64,000 nucleotides of DNA, taken from positions 310,001 through 374,000 of the forward strand of contig JASCNX010000002.1 in the NCBI GenBank assembly GCA_029968055.1, in the 5' to 3' direction. The notes below the pieces were generated by a model, which saw only the letters and a program-made list of their open reading frames with translations, had not been told where the DNA came from and searched no databases. This DNA comes from Xenophilus aerolatus. Its GTDB lineage: Bacteria; Pseudomonadota; Gammaproteobacteria; Burkholderiales; Burkholderiaceae_C. A program made the position numbers and the translations under genes. Position 1 is the stretch's first letter; each line of letters begins with the position of its first letter. Shown here one piece after another: positions 60,893-64,000 of the stretch.

Positions 60893-63178
60893 GTGCAGCG
60901 GCTGACTCGGCCGCTGCGGCGGCACGGGCTGCGCATTGCCGTCACGCTGCTGCCCGTGCTGCTGGCCCTGGCGCATGCAGCCGGCGTCGTGCGCCTGCCT
61001 TTTCTCGACCGCTTCGATGCCCTGATCTACGACGCCCGGTTGCGCGCAACCATGCCGGGCACGCTCGATCCCCGCATCGTGATCGTCGACATCGACGATG
61101 CCAGCCTGCAGGAAGTCGGCCAATGGCCGTGGAGCCGGGATCGGCTGGCACGGCTGACCGGCGAACTGGTGGACCGGCAGCGGGCCTCCGTCCTGGGCTT
61201 CGACGTGATGTTCGCGGAGCCCGACCGTCACTCGGGAGCAGCGTCGCCGCGGGTGCCGTCGGCCGAGCGCTCCGCGGCCGGTCCCGGCGACGGCGCGGCG
61301 ACCGGGCGGCTGGCCACCGCGCCGGACCATGACGCGGCCTTCGCCCGCTCGCTCGCGGGCCGCAACGTGGTGCTGGGCTTCTATTTCACGCAGAGCGCCC
61401 AGCCACGTGCCAGGGGCAGCCTGCCGCCCCCCGTCCTGCCGCCCGCGGCCTTCCCGAGCGCGCGGCGCTACGCCACGGCGTGGAACAGCTACGGCGCCAG
61501 CATTCCTGCCCTGGCCGCCGTGGCGCCGGCGGGCTTTCTCAATGTGCTCATCGATCCCGACGCCGACGGCGTGGTCCGCTCGGTGCCGCTCATTGCGCGC
61601 TACGAGCCCGCCGAAGGCGCCGACCCCGCCTCGGCCGGGTATTACGAATCCCTGAGCCTGGCCGTCTTCCGGCGGGCCACGGGCGCTTCCGCGCCCTACC
61701 CGCGGCTGGCCGAGGCACCCGGCGCCGCGGGCCCGGTGCTGGAGGCCCTGGTGATGGGCCGTGCCGACGGCCCGCTGGCCGTGCCCGTCGATCAACAGGC
61801 CGCCGCGCTCGTGGCCTTTCGCGGCCCGGGTGGCGTGCGGGGCGGGTCCTTCCGCTACATCCCGGCCATCGACGTGCTGGACGGCCGGCTGGCGCCGGGC
61901 GAACTGGCCGGCAAGATCGTGCTCGTCGGCGCCAGCGCGCCCGGCCTGCAGGACCTGCGCGCCACCCCGGTGAGCGCCACCTACCCGGGCGTGGAGGTGC
62001 ACGCCAACGTGATCTCGGGCCTGCTCGACCGTCGCTTCCTGGCCGTGCCGGACTACGCGGCGGGCTACGACTTCACCGTGATCCTGCTGCTCGGCGGCAT
62101 CCTCGCGATCGGCCTGTCGCTGCTCGGGCCGGTGCGCGCGGCGCTTCTGGCCCTGGCCTGCATGCTGGTGCCCGTGGGCACCAATCACCTGCTCTTCCAG
62201 CACCACGGCCTGGTGATGCCGCAGGCGGCCTGCGTGCTGATGGTGGCGGCCGCCTTCGTGCTCAACATGGGCTGGGGCTATTTCGTCGAGGCGCGCACCC
62301 GGCGCGGCCTGGCCAGGCTCTTCGGCACCTACGTGCCGCCGCAACTGGTCAGCGAGATGGTCCTGGACCCCCACCGCTACACCATGCGGGCGGAGAGCAA
62401 GGAACTGACCGTGATGTTCTGCGACATGCGAGGCTTCACCCGCCTGTCGGAGCAGATGGCACCCGCGGCCCTGCAGGCCTTCCTCAACGAGGTGTTCAGC
62501 CGCCTGACCGACATCATCAACCAGCATCGCGGGACGGTCGACAAGTACATGGGCGATTGCGTCATGGCCTTCTGGGGCGCGCCGGTGGACACGCCCGAGC
62601 ATGCAAGCCTGGCCGTGCGGGCCGCGATGGAGATGAGCGCGGCGGTCGACGACATCAACGCGACCCACCGGCTGCGCGGCCTGCCGGCCCTCTCCGTCGG
62701 CATCGGCCTGAACACCGGCACCATGAGCGTGGGCGACATGGGTTCCACGCACCGGCGCAGCTACACCGTCATCGGCGACGCCGTCAACCTGGCCGCGCGG
62801 CTCGAAGGCCTGGGCGAGCACTACGGCATCGACATCGTGGCCAGCGAGGCCACCCGCCATCAGTGCGACGCCTTCCTGTGGCAGGAGGTGGATCGGGTGC
62901 GGGTCAAGGGCAAGCAGCAGGAGGTGACCATCTTCACCCCCTGCGGCCTGCGTGCGAGTGCCCCTCGGCAGCGGCTCGAAGAACTTGCACAATGGCAAGC
63001 GGTGTTGGACGCCTACCGCGCCCGCCGCTGGCATGCCACGGAAGCGCTGCTCGATGCCTTGCGCGGCGGGCATGAGGAAAAAGTCCTTTACCGGGTTTAC
63101 GCCCAGCGCTTAGCCTCCATCCGGCTGCAGCCCCCCGACACCGATTGGGACGGCGCCGTTCAATTCGAGCGCAAGTGA
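60893..63178 (+). CDS. CHASE2 sensor with class III adenylate/guanylate cyclase domain
   Basis: A 761-aa protein. GTG start 60893. The N-terminus (one helix, then CHASE2 sensor: RIVIVDIDDASLQEVG to ATYPGVEVHANVISG) is extracytoplasmic. Three membrane helices follow (about residues 394-460). The class III cyclase domain has metal Asp residues in VMFCDMRGF and YMGDCVMAFWGAP, and VGDMGSTHRRSYTVIGDAVN; Lys of ESKELT suits purine recognition. It makes cAMP (or cGMP) in response to a periplasmic signal. Next gene may hydrolyse the product. Confidence 0.9.
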   Translation: MQRLTRPLRRHGLRIAVTLLPVLLALAHAAGVVRLPFLDRFDALIYDARLRATMPGTLDPRIVIVDIDDASLQEVGQWPWSRDRLARLTGELVDRQRASVLGFDVMFAEPDRHSGAASPRVPSAERSAAGPGDGAATGRLATAPDHDAAFARSLAGRNVVLGFYFTQSAQPRARGSLPPPVLPPAAFPSARRYATAWNSYGASIPALAAVAPAGFLNVLIDPDADGVVRSVPLIARYEPAEGADPASAGYYESLSLAVFRRATGASAPYPRLAEAPGAAGPVLEALVMGRADGPLAVPVDQQAAALVAFRGPGGVRGGSFRYIPAIDVLDGRLAPGELAGKIVLVGASAPGLQDLRATPVSATYPGVEVHANVISGLLDRRFLAVPDYAAGYDFTVILLLGGILAIGLSLLGPVRAALLALACMLVPVGTNHLLFQHHGLVMPQAACVLMVAAAFVLNMGWGYFVEARTRRGLARLFGTYVPPQLVSEMVLDPHRYTMRAESKELTVMFCDMRGFTRLSEQMAPAALQAFLNEVFSRLTDIINQHRGTVDKYMGDCVMAFWGAPVDTPEHASLAVRAAMEMSAAVDDINATHRLRGLPALSVGIGLNTGTMSVGDMGSTHRRSYTVIGDAVNLAARLEGLGEHYGIDIVASEATRHQCDAFLWQEVDRVRVKGKQQEVTIFTPCGLRASAPRQRLEELAQWQAVLDAYRARRWHATEALLDALRGGHEEKVLYRVYAQRLASIRLQPPDTDWDGAVQFERK

Positions 63179-63208
63179 TTGCTTTGTCTTTCTGGAAGGA
63201 CTGATCCG

Positions 63209-64000
63209 ATGCAGGTGCGTGTGCTGGGCTGTTCGGGCGCGATCGCCAGGGACTGCCGCACCACGTCTTTCCTGGTCGACGACGACCTGCTGGTCGATGC
63301 CGGAACGGGCGTCGGCGACCTGACGCTGGAAGAGATGGCGGCGATCGACGACGTCGTGCTCACCCATTCGCACCTCGACCACGTCGCCGCGCTGCCCCTG
63401 ATGATCGATGCCGTGGCCAGCCGGCGCAGCGCGCCGCTGCGGGTGCACGCGCTTCGGGCCACCATCGAGGCGCTGCGGGCCCATGTTTTCAACAACGTCA
63501 TCTGGCCCGACTTCGCGAGCATCCCCAGCCAGGACGAACCCTTCGTCAGCTTCCACGACTTTGCGGTGGGCGAAACGCTGCGCATCGGCACGCGCGCGCC
63601 CAAGGTCGTCGAGGTGCTGCCGGCCGTCCACACGGTGCCGGCCTGCGGCTTCGCCGTGCGGCCGGCCGGCGGAGGCCCGCACTGGGTCTTCAGCGGCGAC
63701 ACCGAACGCAACAAACCCTTCTGGGATCGCATCAACGCGCTGGAGGTCGCGGCGCTGGTCATCGAGACCGCCTTCAGCAACCGCGAGCTGGCCCTGGCCG
63801 CGCGCAGCCTGCACCTCGCGCCGGACTCGCTCGCGGCCGAGCTGAGCCAGATCGCCGCCGGGCGCCGCTACCCGATCTACATCACCCACACCAAGCCGGC
63901 GGAGACCGAGGAGATCATGGCCGAGATCGGTGTGCTGGCGGCGGACCCGGCCAGTGCGCTGGCGCGGCTGGTGCGCAGCCAGGAGATCCGGTGGTTGCGC
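63209..64000 (+). CDS. Metallo-beta-lactamase-fold 3',5'-cyclic-nucleotide phosphodiesterase-like (partial)
   Basis: 264 codons reach the window end without stop, so it is 3'-truncated. The metal motif THSHLDHVAALPL is present, with a second metal Asp in FSGDTERN and His in YITHTKPAE. The opening MQVRVLGCSG and overall layout resemble class II cAMP phosphodiesterases. Next to a cyclase this suggests cAMP turnover. AAGGA 8 bp upstream supports ATG 63209. Confidence 0.8.
   Translation, partial: MQVRVLGCSGAIARDCRTTSFLVDDDLLVDAGTGVGDLTLEEMAAIDDVVLTHSHLDHVAALPLMIDAVASRRSAPLRVHALRATIEALRAHVFNNVIWPDFASIPSQDEPFVSFHDFAVGETLRIGTRAPKVVEVLPAVHTVPACGFAVRPAGGGPHWVFSGDTERNKPFWDRINALEVAALVIETAFSNRELALAARSLHLAPDSLAAELSQIAAGRRYPIYITHTKPAETEEIMAEIGVLAADPASALARLVRSQEIRWLR

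Noticed and set aside
60206-63073. 955-codon open frame antisense to the FHA and cyclase genes
   Set aside because: Long antisense frames are normal opposite GC-rich genes; composition is His/Arg/Gly-rich and the plus-strand genes have clear domains.

Overview
The window is a stretch of a high-GC chromosome whose gene content and order point to a Burkholderiales bacterium of the Comamonadaceae, most like Variovorax. The markers are recA-recX, sucC-sucD-yjbE followed by PP2C/FHA/cyclase genes, a type 2 argC, topoisomerase III carrying a SWIB tail, a short infA2-type gene, and dispersed repeats of kinds I remember from that family. The genus is an inference from protein resemblance and synteny. 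I see no rRNA, tRNA, CRISPR array, integrase, transposase or phage module.

Layout. 1-9.2 kb: the tail of an Nramp metal transporter, then single genes and small regulators (GAF protein, MerR regulator with a 19-bp-spacer promoter, pirin, two paralogous stand-alone receiver proteins, a coiled-coil/HTH protein, a divergent SDR/AraC pair, an amidase, a putative Na+/H+ antiporter). 9.2-19.2 kb: envelope and housekeeping genes (DUF2569, SlyD-type isomerase, YihY, three small lipoproteins, a transglutaminase-like protein, CYTH-CHAD protein, MFS carrier, NarL-type regulator).

19.2-28.1 kb is a complete Nit1C (MSMEG_0572-0565/Sll0783-type) cluster: small protein NitB, nitrilase NitC, radical SAM NitD, acetyltransferase NitE, AIR-synthase-like NitF, a glycosyltransferase, NitG and flavin oxidoreductase NitH. 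It is transcribed divergently from a MocR-type regulator across a spacer holding six copies of TTGAT(T/C)GCA. The cluster is linked to nitrogen starvation and, in Pseudomonas, to growth on cyanide.

28.1-39.5 kb: infA, a class I glutamine-amidotransferase-like hydrolase, a small lipoprotein, a 902-aa MalT-type LuxR regulator, and a CoA-thioester catabolic run (HSD10-like SDR, thiolase, acyl-CoA ligase, racemase/CoA-transferase, acyl-CoA dehydrogenase). 39.5-43.3 kb: a quorum-sensing locus with luxR, a small DUF4902/RsaM-like gene and luxI. Near-identical lux-box-like sites sit upstream of luxI and of a PilM-like gene next to luxR.

43.4-48.2 kb: topoisomerase III with a lysine/alanine-rich linker and SWIB tail, divergent from a SET-domain lysine methyltransferase with a polylysine tail. 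A 53-bp uninterrupted alternating purine-pyrimidine tract (Z-DNA candidate) lies between them. birA and a small membrane protein follow. 48.2-53.6 kb: a two-component pair, a MarR regulator and recA-recX, interspersed with three copies of a MITE-like inverted-repeat element. 53.6-64 kb: YiaA-like protein, XRE regulator, argC, sucCD, yjbE, and a signalling run of PP2C phosphatase, FHA protein, CHASE2-class III cyclase and a metallo-beta-lactamase-fold cyclic-nucleotide phosphodiesterase-like gene cut by the window end.
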